A stretch of 64,000 nt of DNA from Coptis chinensis (lineage: Eukaryota > Streptophyta > Magnoliopsida > Ranunculales > Ranunculaceae). The stretch spans positions 93,209,501 to 93,273,500 of the forward strand of contig CM027379.1 of assembly GCA_015680905.1 (NCBI GenBank). The letters run 5' to 3'. Made by a program: the position numbers and the translations under genes. The notes beneath the pieces were generated by a model. It did no database searches. It worked only from the letters and a program-made list of their open reading frames with translations, and was not told the origin of the DNA. Shown piece by piece: positions 12,693 to 24,385 of this stretch (position 1 is the first letter of the stretch; every line of letters begins with the position of its first letter).

Positions 12693-13301
12693 TTGTTCAC
12701 AATTTTTAATAATAATGGCGACGGCCCTGAAATACCCCCTGGATATCGTGATTGGTCTAAGTGTGGTGATTTTGGTGGTCCTTGTAAAGATGTTGACGCT
12801 GCTACCAGGGAAGAACTTCGCCGTCAGAGACGTACCAAAACATTTTGTCGAATGTTGTTGTCGAATGTCAAAATGTTTTGTCTTCACTCTCCTCTCGAAT
12901 TGTTCCTTTTATCTTAATAAATAATTTTTTTTAGTTACTGTAGAACAAGGAATGGATATCATTAAAGATGGTGTGTGTCCGTCCCGAGACCTTTCCCCGC
13001 TACCGTTATATCCCCCACCTGGTGCCAAAATATTACTATATTAGTACCCCCTTTGAACATTAAAGAGAACGCAAGAAACAATTCAGTTGTTATTAAGAAT
13101 CTCTCCAAAGACATTCGTGACAATGACTTGCTTAAGCTCTTCACCGATTTTGGTCCTGTGCCAAAGGTTCAGGTTGCAATGTACAAGAAGACTGGCGTGT
13201 CCCTATGCGTTGGTTTTGCTAGGTTTGAAAGCATTGATGATGCTGAGAGAGCTATGAACAATCTCAATGCAGATGGTTATCACATTGAGTGGCTAGTTTA
13301 A
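12693..13301 (+). pseudogene. Divergent eIF3 subunit G-like gene, RRM at the C-terminus
   Basis: Two blocks resemble plant translation initiation factor 3 subunit G, an RNA-binding member of the eIF3 complex in the cytoplasm. Block 1 (about 12714-12840) reads NNNGDG, then YRDWSKCGDFGGP and DVDAATREELRRQRR. It parallels the part of eIF3G before its zinc knuckle. Block 2 (13060-13301) is an RNA recognition motif: NSVVIKNLSKD (RNP2), LLKLFTDFGPV, VGFARFESIDDAERAMNNL (RNP1) and HIEW, then a stop. The first 27 residues of the 12975 ORF are probably not coding. The normal knuckle and linker are missing between the blocks, and RNP1 has CVGFARF where RGFGFVNF is usual. An intron may separate the blocks. 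Either a degenerate duplicate or a strongly diverged paralogue. Confidence 0.6.
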
Positions 13302-14750
13302 TCCTCTTTTTTTTTTATTATTAGCTCTGCCACTGTCTTATTAGTAGTATCCTACGACTTGCTACTATATGTTTAGTGTTTCTGCTATGGATATGTTTAC
13401 TAATTACTATGGTGCCAGAACAATTCTAACTTTAAATGGCATGTTAGCTATATATCTCTATTAATAAATGTTGTTATATTAGTTTGAGGTAGTTGTTGCT
13501 GTGGATGTTTGTTTCTTAAATGGTAGATCGACAAGCTGTTGTTAAGCCTTGTGTGGTGCTGATACCATTGACAGATTTCATAGGAAAAGAAGTGAAAACT
13601 GAAACTGATTCAATTTATAACATGAATTATGATGTGTTCTGTTTACACTTTAACTGAATAACTCAATTCTTGTGGTGTTTTCCCTGCTAGACTTTTAGTA
13701 TACCTCACATGTTGAGAGTTCTAAAGTGTGCCAGATATTAAATTTGAAATGATATTGAGGGGGCGTCATTAAACTGTGCTATTGTGTATAAAGATATTTC
13801 ATAATTGGCTGTGCCTGTGTTTGTTTGCCTGTGTATTATATTAGAGATGGTATTAAGGATAATTTGGAAGTAGGATAGGAATATTTCTAGGTTGTTTCTA
13901 ACTCCAAATTCCTTACCAAAAGATTCAAATACAGGTAAAAGCTTTACATTCAAATGGCATCAAAGTTTACACAATTTGTTCCATACTCGTCACTTTATTA
14001 GTGGTGAGAACGCCTACAACACACTCAGTTTTGTTTAAAATTATTAGGTTCTTGCACCTGCATAACATGTTTATGAGTGCGGTAAGGCTTAACTCCGACT
14101 GGAGATCCAGTTTTAAGCATAGGTGTGACTTGTTTTGTGCCATTATAATAATTGTGTCAGATCAGTTTTAGATGCAGAAGTCATATTTATGCACACTGTC
14201 AGGGTTGTTCGCGTGCCACTTGATGTGTCTGTATCATGTACCGAAGTACTGACTGACTTGTAGCCATTATAACATTGCTGCCAGATGATGGCCCCCTTCT
14301 TGACTCTCAGTAACTGATGGAGGTGCCAAATGTAGGTTCTGAGGACTAAACACTTGCATTTGGTGATGGGTGTTCCGCGAGAGCCAAATCACGGATTTAG
14401 ATCCAGATGTATATCTATGATCTGAAATTTGACGGTCTTCAGTACCCTGCGGTCTGCCCTAGAGGGAAATTTGTTGGTTGGCCTTTTGGGGCCCTTCTAA
14501 TGAATCAGTGCCACATTGAGAGTTGCTCCTCTTAGCGATGGTGTCTAATCTCAATCCCTTCTAGTACTCTGTGACTCTATAACTGCATCCTTGACCTTCT
14601 GCAGAAAACCTATTATGAGATGCTAAGATGCCTTGAGAGCATCAACCAGGTTACTTAATGGTGAAGCATTTTCAAGAGGCGGCAAATAGTGCTTGAGAAG
14701 GCATACACGCAAGAGTGTGCTTCTGAGTACAGCTTTTTTAGAAATGAAAT
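13302..14750. other. Non-coding region after the eIF3G-like remnant
   Basis: No convincing coding sequence. The part 13600-14190 has a diverged second copy at 15880-16380. Several blocks in 14200-14640 look like untranslated or intronic sequence, but no splice structure could be established. Confidence 0.4.
13600..14190 (+). repeat. Segmental duplication, left copy
   Basis: Blocks shared in order with 15880-16380 include TAACTCAATTCTTGT, AAATTTGAAATGA, GTGTATTA, GTGGTGAGAACGCCTACAAC, CACCTG.ATA.CATGTTTAT and GAGATCCAGTTTTAAGC. Spacing is similar and both copies are in the same orientation. A shorter shared block near 14636-14702 and 16396-16442 extends it. Confidence 0.6.
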
Positions 14751-15003
14751 ATGCTTTAGAAGGATCGAGCCTACACTTAGGACCCTGTTTCAGAGTAGGG
14801 TTACTGAAATGAACTGTGCTTTAGAAGGATCGAGCACACACTTAGGATCCTGTTTCAGAGTAGGGTTACTGAAATGAACTGTGCTTTAGAAGGATCGAGC
14901 ACACACTTAGGATCCTGTTTCAGAGTAGGGTTACTGAAATGAACTGTGCTTTAGAAGGATCGAGCACACTTAGGACCTTGCTCCAAAGTAGGGTTCTCGA
15001 GAT
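14751..15003 (+). repeat. 65-bp tandem repeat, four copies
   Basis: The anchor AGGATCGAGC occurs at 14761, 14826, 14891 and 14956, an exact 65-bp period. The two middle units are almost identical; the first and last are more diverged. The array reads open over part of its length in one frame, but no known protein is recognised. Confidence 0.92.
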
Positions 15004-16590
15004 GAGCTTCCTTCATTAATCAAAACTTCGGGGCTACACGCACAAGTTTCTTTTTACAATTTAAACATGTGTAAACATAATTAAAATTTGTTCAGCATAG
15101 TTGGTGGGACGTCATCCAGTTTCCTGTGGTTCTGCACTTCCGCGGCCATACACCTATACCACACAACTACCCTCAACTCGTGTAGTCAAGTTGATGTAGT
15201 ATTCAGGAGTAAATGGGAGGTGCGCAGTAGATGACTTTGCCTGTTATAAAATATGAGGTCCTTTCAATTCCCTCCTGACGTATCCCTCTTTATTATGGGC
15301 TGCATCTGAGATGTCCTTATAATTTGGTTTAAGCTTGAAAATTTGTACAGTTTAACCTTAGTAACAGAATTCAAAATTCAGTAAATTAAGATCAATTTAT
15401 TGGACATTCTTCATATATACAAAACTAAAAAAAGAGTGTTAATTAAGAAGAGCTATGGACACTTTCTGAAACTTAAGAGCTTTAGGCGCTTTAACGCTCT
15501 CGCTAAATTGTTTGGCTATTAAAGTTTTTATCATCAAGACTTCAGTTTTATAAGGTTTATACGTGGTAGAAGGATATGCAGATCCAATACTAAGTAACTT
15601 TCATTATGTGCTATTAGGCTTACAAAGAACACTAACTAGAAATTTTGGCCCGATCCAGCTTATTGAAACACACTATAGCAAACTTTCGTGCCATGATCTT
15701 CGGCATTAGGGAATCGATTATCTTCCTCCAATTCTATATCTAGTAAACCTTTTACTTTACTTCCTTGTTCACAAGACTTAAATTATCATCACCCAATAAA
15801 TTTTACCGATTTTATAAGACTCACATATCATCACCCAAAAATTTTACTGACTTTGTTTAGGTCGGCACCTGTGATGTGTCTACTTTACACTTTATATGGA
15901 CCATAGGGCAGTTTACATTGAATTGAATAACTCAAATTCTTGTTTTCTGTTGAGATGGTTTGGACAATGGACATCCGTTGTAATTTCAAATACCTAACCA
16001 GTTGAAAGTTGTAAACTGTGTCAAACTTCAAATTTGAAATGAATTTATAGGGCTTTTTTTTAAACTGCGCCAAGTTATTTACTGTCCTTTTGTTTTCCTG
16101 TAGTTTTTCCCTTGTGTATTAGGGATGATTTAGGAGCATAGGAATGTTTCCAGGTGTTTTACATTGAAATGGCTGTGAACTTTTGGTCTTAAGCCGCCTC
16201 TTATTTTAGTGGTGTGAACACCTACAACACCTCTGCCTTTTTTGTTCAAAATTGTTCTTATGTTCTAGCACCTGTATAGCATGTTTATTGAATGTTGATG
16301 TTAAAACAAACCCTGAGATCCAGTTTTAAGCTTCGGTGTAACTTGTTTGAGTGGTACAAAAATCGTGTAAGTTTATTAGTTTTTAGATCCCTTCACAGCA
16401 TCAATCAGGTAACCAAAAGGCGGATAGTAATGCTTTAGAAGGTCTGAATCGATTTTCGCTAGGTAAGTGGCAAATTGTATTTTAAAAAGTAAAGAAAAAA
16501 CTGTCCAATATTAAGCAAATCCATTCGACAAAACATCAACTAAATCTCATCATTAATCAAGTGAGCGGAGTTCTGGGCTGAAGGGGGTTT
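15004..16590. other. Non-coding region with diverged duplicate
   Basis: No gene is supported. 15880-16380 is the right copy of the duplication described at 13600-14190. The rest is AT-rich with no recognised feature. Confidence 0.4.
15880..16380 (+). repeat. Segmental duplication, right copy
   Basis: Diverged copy of 13600-14190 with the same block order. It lacks any copy of the RRM-coding part that lies before the left copy. Confidence 0.6.
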
Positions 16591-16780
16591 ATGAGGACAA
16601 AAAGTCATTTGGTTGGTTTCTCTCTGGCTGTCCTCACTTCTCATTCCTCATCTCTTATCTTCGTCCCTCTCCCTCTCCACCCTCTCAATCTTTCCCTCTC
16701 CGCTCAGCCCCCACTATATCGCAGTATACTAGTACAAGAGTTTCATCTTCTTCCGAGTCAGCACCAGAAGGACTTCAGTT

Positions 16781-16827
16781 TGGGCCTCACACGCACTGGG
16801 CCTTTCAAACGTACTCGGCCCGGCCCA
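16781..16827 (+). promoter_or_regulatory. Site II-type TGGGCC/GGCCCA cluster upstream of MCAT
   Basis: TGGGCC occurs at 16781-16786 and 16797-16802, and GGCCCA at 16822-16827, about 180-230 bp upstream of the proposed MCAT start codon. Such motifs (site II elements, bound by TCP-type factors) are common in promoters of plant housekeeping and organelle-related genes. A pyrimidine-rich stretch at 16660-16710 lies just upstream. Regulation is inferred from motifs only. Confidence 0.55.
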
Positions 16828-17009
16828 TCTGTCTGCAATTTTCTTGCCTACTCTACAACGGCCCCTTCAATGCTGTAACTTGGCAAACTCCGTCGATTGA
16901 AAACCATTGCTTTCTAGTACACATAAAAATTCATTAATGCTGCTGCATGTTCATTCTCACTTGTTGTCCTTCATTTGTTTCTCGCTTTTCTAACTCTCTT
17001 ATTACAACA

Positions 17010-19788
17010 ATGGCTTGTTCTTCTTCTTCTTCAGCAGCAGCTCTTCTTGTTCCTTCCAGCTTCACTTCACAAGATTTCATTTCATCCAAAGTTTGATTCT
17101 TTACGTTTTTCTGGATTGACAAATGGAAGAGTTAAACCGTCCAGGTTATGTATGGAGTGTATGTCAGTTGGATCTAGTACATCTGTTGTTGACGATGGTT
17201 TGTTTGTGGATTATAAGCCCACTACTGCTTTTCTCTTCCCCGGTCAGGTATGCCCACAACTTGTCATTGTTGGAACCAAATTTTAAGAATTCAAATGGGA
17301 CAAACTTGTTAAATTTAGGATACAATACAACATACCCTTTGCGCCAATGTGATGATATTATAAAGGACTATTGCTTACCTTTTATATATGCAACATAGTC
17401 TTTTGAGGTTGTTGATACTGTTACAGTCTTTTACGCAACCCGAGTTTCTATGGCTTTTCTTAGGGTGCACAAGCTGTGGAATGGGTAATGAGGCCCAGGA
17501 AGGTACAAGCTGCTGCTGCGTTATATGAGAAAGCAAATAACATACTTGGGTATGAGGACTCCTCTTTCTCTCTGAGTTAATTGTTGAATTTCAGATATGA
17601 TAGCAAGCTCTTCTTGGTTTGTGCGATAGAGCAAATGTTTTGGTCTTGTGAATTTCATATAATGTTGGGAAATGCAGTTTCGATCTTCTGGATGTCTGCA
17701 TTAATGGACCTAAAGAAAAACTGGACTCAACAGTTATTAGCCAGGTAATCTTCTCCCTTTGGTTGATATTGGTGTGTGCAATTGAAACTTGGGAAAGTGC
17801 TGGTTTGTTTTGGGATTTTCAATTGATCTCTAAGTCAGTGTTAATATTTGATTTTGCTTTTCCAGCCAGCTATCTATGTCACAAGCTTGGCTGGGTGGAA
17901 TTACTAGTGCCATTGATGGAGGGCAGCAGATTATAGATTCTGTGGATGTTACTTGTGGTCTAAGCTTGGGAGAATATACTGCCCTTGCATTTGCTGGAGC
18001 TTTTAGGTAGACCTTTTCACAATGTACATTAGAATTATTAGCACTTTTTCCTGTTGAAGGCACTGTCATCATACAACAATTTATTGGGAGATATGTTTCC
18101 GAACAAGTGCATGTGATGCATCATATCACTCAATAAGTGTGCCACCTTGGACACACCATGGTAAAAAAAAATTAAACTAAATGAACGCCTATACCGTTTG
18201 TGTATAAGGCCTTTTATCAAAACATGTTTCTCTAAACTAAAATCGGTATGGCGATACCTATATTTATACTGTTTTAAGGGGTTATGGCTTACTCTGGATA
18301 TCACCAACCATTTATCAGTCCAGATCACTGGTTACTTCATTTGTGTATGTGCTTTCTTTTCGATAAAATTTCTTTGTATAGACTACTTGGCAATGCACCT
18401 TCCCAGAATTATCACTCCACAGCATCATATTCTAGTTTGAAGTTATCAATTTAGGATGCTTTTGCATTTTAATCCTCGAAATGATATCAATCTGTGTTGT
18501 TTCTCTTATTTATCTCCCTGACTAATTTTTCATGTGTAAGCTTCGAGGATGGACTAAAGCTTGTAAAGCTAAGAGGAGTAGCTATGCAGGTAAATGAAAC
18601 CGTTTAAATGAATAATTCAGTTTTGTATCACTGACATGAAGCATTAATTACATCATTCGATGACTTTTTGCAGGAAGCAGCAGATTCTGCCAAAAGTGCA
18701 ATGGTCAGTATCATAGGACTGGATTCTGAAAAGTGCAATTGCTATGTGATGCAGCAAACGGGGCATGGATGAAGAAAAAAGTTCAGATCAGAAATTTTCT
18801 ATGCCCGGTAAGATTGTTTATGAATCTAAACCTTTTGTTCTAAGGTACATTGACACGGATCATTGTGTAATATCAAAAAATTGAGGTATATCACATACAA
18901 TATGTGTGTCGGACACGACACGTGGATATGTATCCGATCTTGATTATTTTAAAATATTGTGTGCCCATGTAACATAGTTTTTTGTTGTCATATACCTGGC
19001 TGATTTGATAACCTAGTCCTTTGACACAAGATGTTTAAGTAATCCTAGGAAATTATGCAGTGTCTGGAGGTCTGAAAGGAGTGGAAACAGTAGAAGCTAA
19101 AGTGAGAAGTCATTTAAAAGCTTCAATAATGATGGTAAGTTGTCTTTAGGTGTATTGTAGGGAAACATAGCTGTCTGTCAAATATGTATGTTTTAGGGCA
19201 AGTTTTCAAGTAACAACAATTATAAGTAGCATCCTTCCTGCATGCCCCTTCTATCAGATGCGCCTTGCTGTTGCTGGTGCTTTTCATACCAGATTTATGA
19301 ACCCAGCTGTCTCAAGATTGGAAGCAGCCTTAGAGCAGCAAGAAATCAGAACCCCCAGAATGCCAGTCATATCCAGCGTGATGCACAGCCACATGCAGAT
19401 CCAGCTACAATTAAGAATATTTTGGCTCAACAAGTGAGTCCTTAAATTTTTTGTTAAGTTGTTGCGTCTCTCGGATTCTAGGACCAAGAGCTAAAAGATG
19501 TTAATTACCCTCTCAACCTGGAAAAATAGGTGACTTCTCCAGTTCAGTGGGAGACAACAGTGAAGACTCTTCTAACCAAAGGGCTGGCAAAAGTTATGAG
19601 TTGGGCCCTGGAAGGTAAACTTTACTGACCAGGAAACTAGTAGAAACTATACTAGTTTAGTAGTTATCAATTGCAAAAGTGTATCTCACGAAACGACCCA
19701 TGTCTTACTTATTCCATAATGTATCAGGTTATAGCTGGCATTGTGAAAGAATGGACAAAGTGCTCAGCTTGAGAACATAGGTGCCTAA
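17010..19788 (+). CDS. MCAT: Malonyl-CoA:acyl-carrier-protein transacylase, organelle-targeted (10 exons)
   Basis: Transfers malonyl from CoA to acyl carrier protein in type II fatty acid synthesis; the Ser-rich N-terminus (MACSSSSSAAALLVPSS) fits a transit peptide. Exons: 17010-17247, 17464-17549, 17678-17744, 17866-18006, 18541-18589, 18674-18807, 19049-19134, 19258-19433, 19530-19614 and 19728-19788. All nine introns are GT-AG. Conserved parts are TAFLFPGQGAQ across exons 1-2, the nucleophile motif GLSLGEYTALAFAGA in exon 4, the catalytic-His motif VAGAFHTRF in exon 8, and the C-terminal ELENIGA, stop TAA. Single-base lesions break the frame near 17091, 17480, 17499, 17893, 17905, 18730, 19380, 19590, 19747 and 19757. 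Many are shortened A runs, and those at 17480/17499 cancel. With splice sites intact, these are probably sequencing errors in a working gene, though a young pseudogene cannot be excluded. Confidence 0.9.
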
Positions 19789-20149
19789 AGGAACCCAAGG
19801 CTGCCCCCTTCGAGGAGGTTTTCCTCAAAACAACAACAACCAACGACAAGAGAAAAGCAGCAGCTTCAGGGTGTTTGGACCTGATTGAACTGGAGGACGC
19901 CTCATGTCTCTGCATGTAGGATTTTTGAATTTCAACAGAATTGTAACACTAGAGAATAAGACACATTTCGTGGCAAACAAACATGTCGTGTGCGTAAAGG
20001 TTTTGTTAGGGATCCTTTTTTCTTGTGTTTAATCTGTAATTGAGATGTATGAACCATGTTAACTCAATTTTTTGAATAACAATATACTATGTTTGAACAA
20101 TTTCTGTATTGGTTTGCATATTGATTCTAAAAGAATCTGGGTAGATCTT
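19789..20149 (+). other. MCAT 3' untranslated region and downstream spacer
   Basis: AT-rich sequence after the MCAT stop with AATAAC-type signals near 20077, a plausible polyadenylation region. No other feature is seen. Confidence 0.5.
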
Positions 20150-20579
20150 TGGGCTTAGAGCATCTTTTAGCGATTCAACCAAAAATCACCAAAATTTTGA
20201 GCCAAAAACACCAATAAAAACAGCCGGTGAACTGGGAAAAACACCAAGCAGAAACAACTATGCGGTTTTGCACAGAATGGCAGCCATATAATACCTGGCG
20301 GTTTTGGCAAAACCGTGTCGGCAGACTGTGATTTTAAAACCCCGCGGCGGTTTTGCCAAAGCGCATGGTGTTCTGGTACAGCGTGCTGCTTATAAAGCGG
20401 CTCCGAAGTGGCCGGTTCGATCATTTTCACCTCTTCTCACAATCATAAAACCCACTCTCCCTTAGTTTAAAAACAAAAACCTACTAAACTCTTGAAATTT
20501 TATATGGATCGCTTTGAACCTTTCGTGATGTTAAAGCAGTACACACATGAGCGTGGTGATGGGGATGGGAGGCAGAGGA
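20150..20579. other. Unidentified fragment cut by the Tat element
   Basis: It starts with AGAGCATCTTTTAGC, a phrase like the ends of some plant non-autonomous elements, and contains several copies of a GGCGGTTTTG/CAAAACCG motif in both orientations (20275-20360). A TATA-like GCTTATAAAG near 20389 and an ATG at about 20503 open a short frame (MDRFEPFVMLKQYTHERGDG). That frame runs into the truncated LTR. It could be the 5' end of a gene or of another transposon; not recognised. Confidence 0.35.
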
Positions 20580-21847
20580 TGAGAGTTCATGGACCTTCCT
20601 AATGGATTAATTAACATTTTTTGTGAAGAAAAACTTGCCTAATTTTTGACCAGGTCAAGGGAATTTCAAACATTGAAAAATATGGTCAAAATGGGCCTTT
20701 TGTTGGATTTGGACATATTCTCATGGGCTGTGGATCCAGCTCGAGTTGGAACTTTTCATTAGAATTTCTAGCCCATTTTCAAGCCTCTAAAAACCTAGAG
20801 AACCTTCCTTATTTGTTTGATTTGATTTGATCCCTAAAATCAAGAATATTCTAGAGAATATGCCACTTTGGAGCCAAGTTTGGAAACCCTGGATTATGGG
20901 CTCATTGAGGACGTGTAGGGCTTGATTTTTTGCCCTAATCCATCTGAAACATCCAAAAATCAAGGACCAAGATTGCACCCCTTATCACATCTTGAATCAA
21001 GAGCCAGATTTAGGAGGTGCAACCAGAAAGAGATCAAGCCATTGGATTTTTCTTCATCAATACTCAGCCATTGGATCAAACTCATTACCATATTAAAATC
21101 CATCCCAAAAAACTATAAATATGGGTCTCATTCACCCACAAAAAAACAATCTAGAGCAAGCTAAAGCTAGGAATTCGGAGTTAATAATCTGGACCTAGTT
21201 ATTCAGAGCTAATAGCCTTCTTTTCTTCAATGTTCTTCATTTTTTCTTTCTAGTTCTTCATTTTTAACCTTCTTTTCTTCTCGTCGATCTTAAGTAGAAA
21301 CTTCTTTTCACCAAAAGTTATTTTTTCCTCAAATCACCTGTTTCAATCCAAAAATCACAGTTGTCAATCCAAAATCAAGTTGATCATCATCATTCATCAA
21401 CAATCAATCAAGATCATCAATCAATCAATCAATCTACAATCAAGTATGAGGCAACATTCCAAACAAGGTGACATCTTTATTTTCTCTTTTATTTTAATTA
21501 GTATTGCATATTAGGATTATTTGTTTTTTTTAGTTTTACTATAGCATATAGTCATTTGCTTTAAATAATTTAGTGAAGATCATCCAACTTGGTAGATTAT
21601 TTTTCAAGCTTTCTTCGTTTGCCTATCTTAAAACTTTGCACCTCAATAGAAGAAAAAATTTTGGTTTTATAGCGCGATTGTGGGTGCCTAACACCTTCCC
21701 ACATCGTACCTTGACTCCCGAACCCAATAATCATCTAGTTTCGAGAGCTAGTCCTTCACATAGGTTTTACTCAACTTTTCCTCAATAAAGTTAGTGGTGA
21801 CTCTAAAATCAATTGCATAGACCTAGGTACACATTTTTGTGCATATA
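20580..21847 (+). repeat. Tat element 5' LTR, 5'-truncated
   Basis: Similarity to the 3' LTR begins sharply at AGAGTTCATGGACC (20580; partner near 33789) and continues to about 21847. TATA-like CTATAAATATGG lies near 21112. It includes an ATCAATCAATCA-type simple stretch near 21405-21435. The LTR start TGTAGACACC is absent. Confidence 0.88.
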
Positions 21848-21854
21848 GGTTTTT

Positions 21855-21872
21855 TGGCGACTCCGCTGGGGA
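21855..21872 (+). promoter_or_regulatory. tRNA-type primer-binding site of the Tat element
   Basis: TGGCGACTCCGCTGGGGA follows the 5' LTR after a short spacer. The TGG start matches pairing to a tRNA CCA end. The tRNA was not identified. This contrasts with the copia elements in this window, which lack such a site. Confidence 0.8.
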
Positions 21873-21983
21873 TTTCCCTAGAGAGTCAAACTTACATTTT
21901 CTTTGAGGTGTTTCAGTTAAGATAGGAAGAAGAAGGCATCTAGAAGCTAGTTGGAATAGAAGACCAGGGGTTAAGGTTATCTC

Positions 21984-24377
21984 GTGCAACCATTAACTTC
22001 GGCTGATTCAAATGGAGAATCTACGGGACGGTTCTTCTCAAAGAGTTATCGCTGCCCCTATATCTTCATCACGGATGTATGTGCCCAAGGAAGTTCTCCA
22101 CCAGCACCTCCATCTAAAGGGACAAATTTTATCGTGAACATTCGAAGTCCACATACAAGTAATTACGGTGAATCGTCAATCCCTACCCGGTCAAGAGGAA
22201 TTGATGGAGAAGGGGATGGAAAAGATGTTTCTCAAGATGATGTCAAAGTTTGCAATAACTCCAAAGTGCGGGTCAACCACAACAACCGGGTATCACACTA
22301 CCTCCCATGGTTAGTCCTAACCCTACCATTCTACCTCCTCATTACCCACTCCGGTATCGACCACGTAGATCAACCCGATTACATGTTCCTATGTCAACCC
22401 ATACTCCGTCCGAATTTTTTCCTCGGGGATAACACAACCTACATCCCTCAACCATCCACTCATCAAACTTTTCAAAGCCCAAACCAAATTCCAACTACAA
22501 CCATGATGTCCAACCCACTTATGTTACCAACCCCAACCTATTTTCCACAAACTCCACAACCACTGTTCTACACGAACCCCCAATACCAAGTGCAAAACCC
22601 AATCCAACCACCGGTTGACCCCGTAATGGAGGAGATTAAGAAATTGAAAGAAGCAATGACCAAGATGAAAGGTGAAGACCTGGACCTTGATAATATGTGT
22701 CCATATCCACATATCATAGTACCACATGGATTTGAATTTCCAAAGATGGAGCGATATGAGGGAACCGGTTGTCCAAAGGTCCACATTCGTATGTATGCAA
22801 GTTATCTATAACCAATGGGAATCGGGCCATAACTAATGGTTCAACTATTCCAGAGGAGTCTTAAGGGTGCAGCCCTTACCAGTGGATGAATCTTGAAACA
22901 CATAAAAAAATCAAGACTTGGCTTTGAACTAGTAAAGCGCTTTTTGTAGCTCACTTCTCTTACAACACCGATATCCAAATGGGCGAAGGCAATTTGGAAG
23001 CTTTGAAGCAAGGTCGAATGAAAGTTTTCTGAGTACATTACAAGATGGAGGACAAAAGCGGCCCAAATCATTGATAGGCCCACGGAACATGAGCAAATTA
23101 GGATGGTTATGAAGAGTTTGAACCAAGAGTATGCTACCCGGGCTAAGTGCTAGTTATCATCCGACATATCAAGCCTTAGTTACCCATTTGGATCACAAAT
23201 AGAAGATGGGTTATCATCTAGCAATATTTCTCCCATCAGCTCAATGTCTAGGATCTAACCCGCTTGAGAAGAAGAAGCCTCCCCAGTAGCGGTGAACAAC
23301 AAAGAAGCCAATGTAGTTCTTTGCACAAGTTTAACCTCGACCACATCGCCAAATTTAGTCGAAGTGACAACTCATCCTTTTCCCATCAAGTGGGTTTCCC
23401 TCCAAGGCGGAAGGCGGGGGTTTTCCCTGTGCAAATGAGGCGGTTCATAGAATTGGGCTTCCCATTACAAGTTGTATTGAGGGCTTTAGTCCAACGAGGG
23501 CTTGATTACGTTAATCTTGTTGAGGCCTCCTCCAAATCCGGTGCCGATTACGGTATGGCGGCTTCAAAACATTGTGACTTCCATCGGGCTCCAGGTCACC
23601 GCACGCGAGAGGTGCATGCTCCTTAAACATCTTATCCAAAACTTAATTGATGAGGGTAAGATAGATGAGTCCAGTCTCCGCACTCCCAATATATCGACAA
23701 ATCCACTACCAATGCATAATGGAAGAGTTAATACTTTGGAAGCTGTCAAGAAGGATCCGGCATCATTCATCATTCCGATCAAACAGACATCCAATGTTAA
23801 CACCACAAGGCCAGTTAATCTTCAAGATGCAGTCAGAAGATGCATGGAGCAAACAAAGCCTAGAGGTATCCAATTAAATGAGGTGGTAGCACCATTTCTT
23901 CATACTCCACAGATTCAAAAGTCGTTCAAGTTTACTAGGGAGCATCTTGAATCCTTTATGATGCAGAGGCCCATTACAAAATGGGTAGATCCTTTGAATA
24001 CATCTCAATCTATGGCATCACAAGTGGGGTCAGAACCTCAAGGACCCGTGATTCGCCAGAATCCAACTCAGCAGCAGGTGATCCCAACTCCGATCACAAT
24101 CCCCAAGGTCCAGTTTATGCCAGCCAAGAGTCATGATACCGAGGAGGTTCTAGGGAAGAAATTAATTGAGCCCGAGAAAAGTGCAGATGACTCAACAATC
24201 TCACTACATCAGTTGAAGCAATTAAAACCTAGTTTGGCAGAGGAATGTGTTGAGACTCACGGTTTGACAAGAGGAGGAAGGATATACAAGCCACCACACT
24301 TACAGAAGGATCAGGTCTTGGCCCAACGGCTGACCACTTTGCTCTTGAACCAGAAAAGCAAGAGGGTAATGAAGTAA
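21984..24377 (+). pseudogene. Tat element gag (capsid) region, broken
   Basis: The first open stretch (21984-22811) has a Pro/Gln/Thr-rich N-terminal half, a Lys/Glu-rich helix (EEIKKLKEAMTKMKGED) and then the conserved gag start (FPKMERYEGTGCPKVHIRMYA). The capsid part continues in shifted frames to about 23160, with KVFWVHYKMEDKSGPNH-like and WRTKAAQIIDRPTEHEQIR segments recognisable. A CCHC-like segment (CDFHRAPGHRT) lies near 23571-23610. The section to 24377 is Gln/Pro-rich spacer. Frames change near 22811, 23264 and 23502-23626, so no single protein is possible as written. Confidence 0.75.
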
Positions 24378-24385
24378 TCCAACAA

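Noticed and set aside
16591..16878. 95-residue ORF upstream of MCAT
   Set aside because: Low-complexity Ser/Leu/Pro-rich translation of a pyrimidine-rich promoter or leader; it contains the site II motifs and shows no domain.
18198..18440. ORF in MCAT intron 4
   Set aside because: It lies wholly inside a 534-bp intron with clear GT-AG ends and has no domain.
17010..19788. Calling MCAT a pseudogene because of frameshifts
   Set aside because: Many lesions are shortened A runs and all splice sites are intact, which fits base-calling error better.
22524..22784. Antisense ORFs over the Tat gag
   Set aside because: Shadow of the gag frame on the other strand; Trp-rich composition without any known motif.
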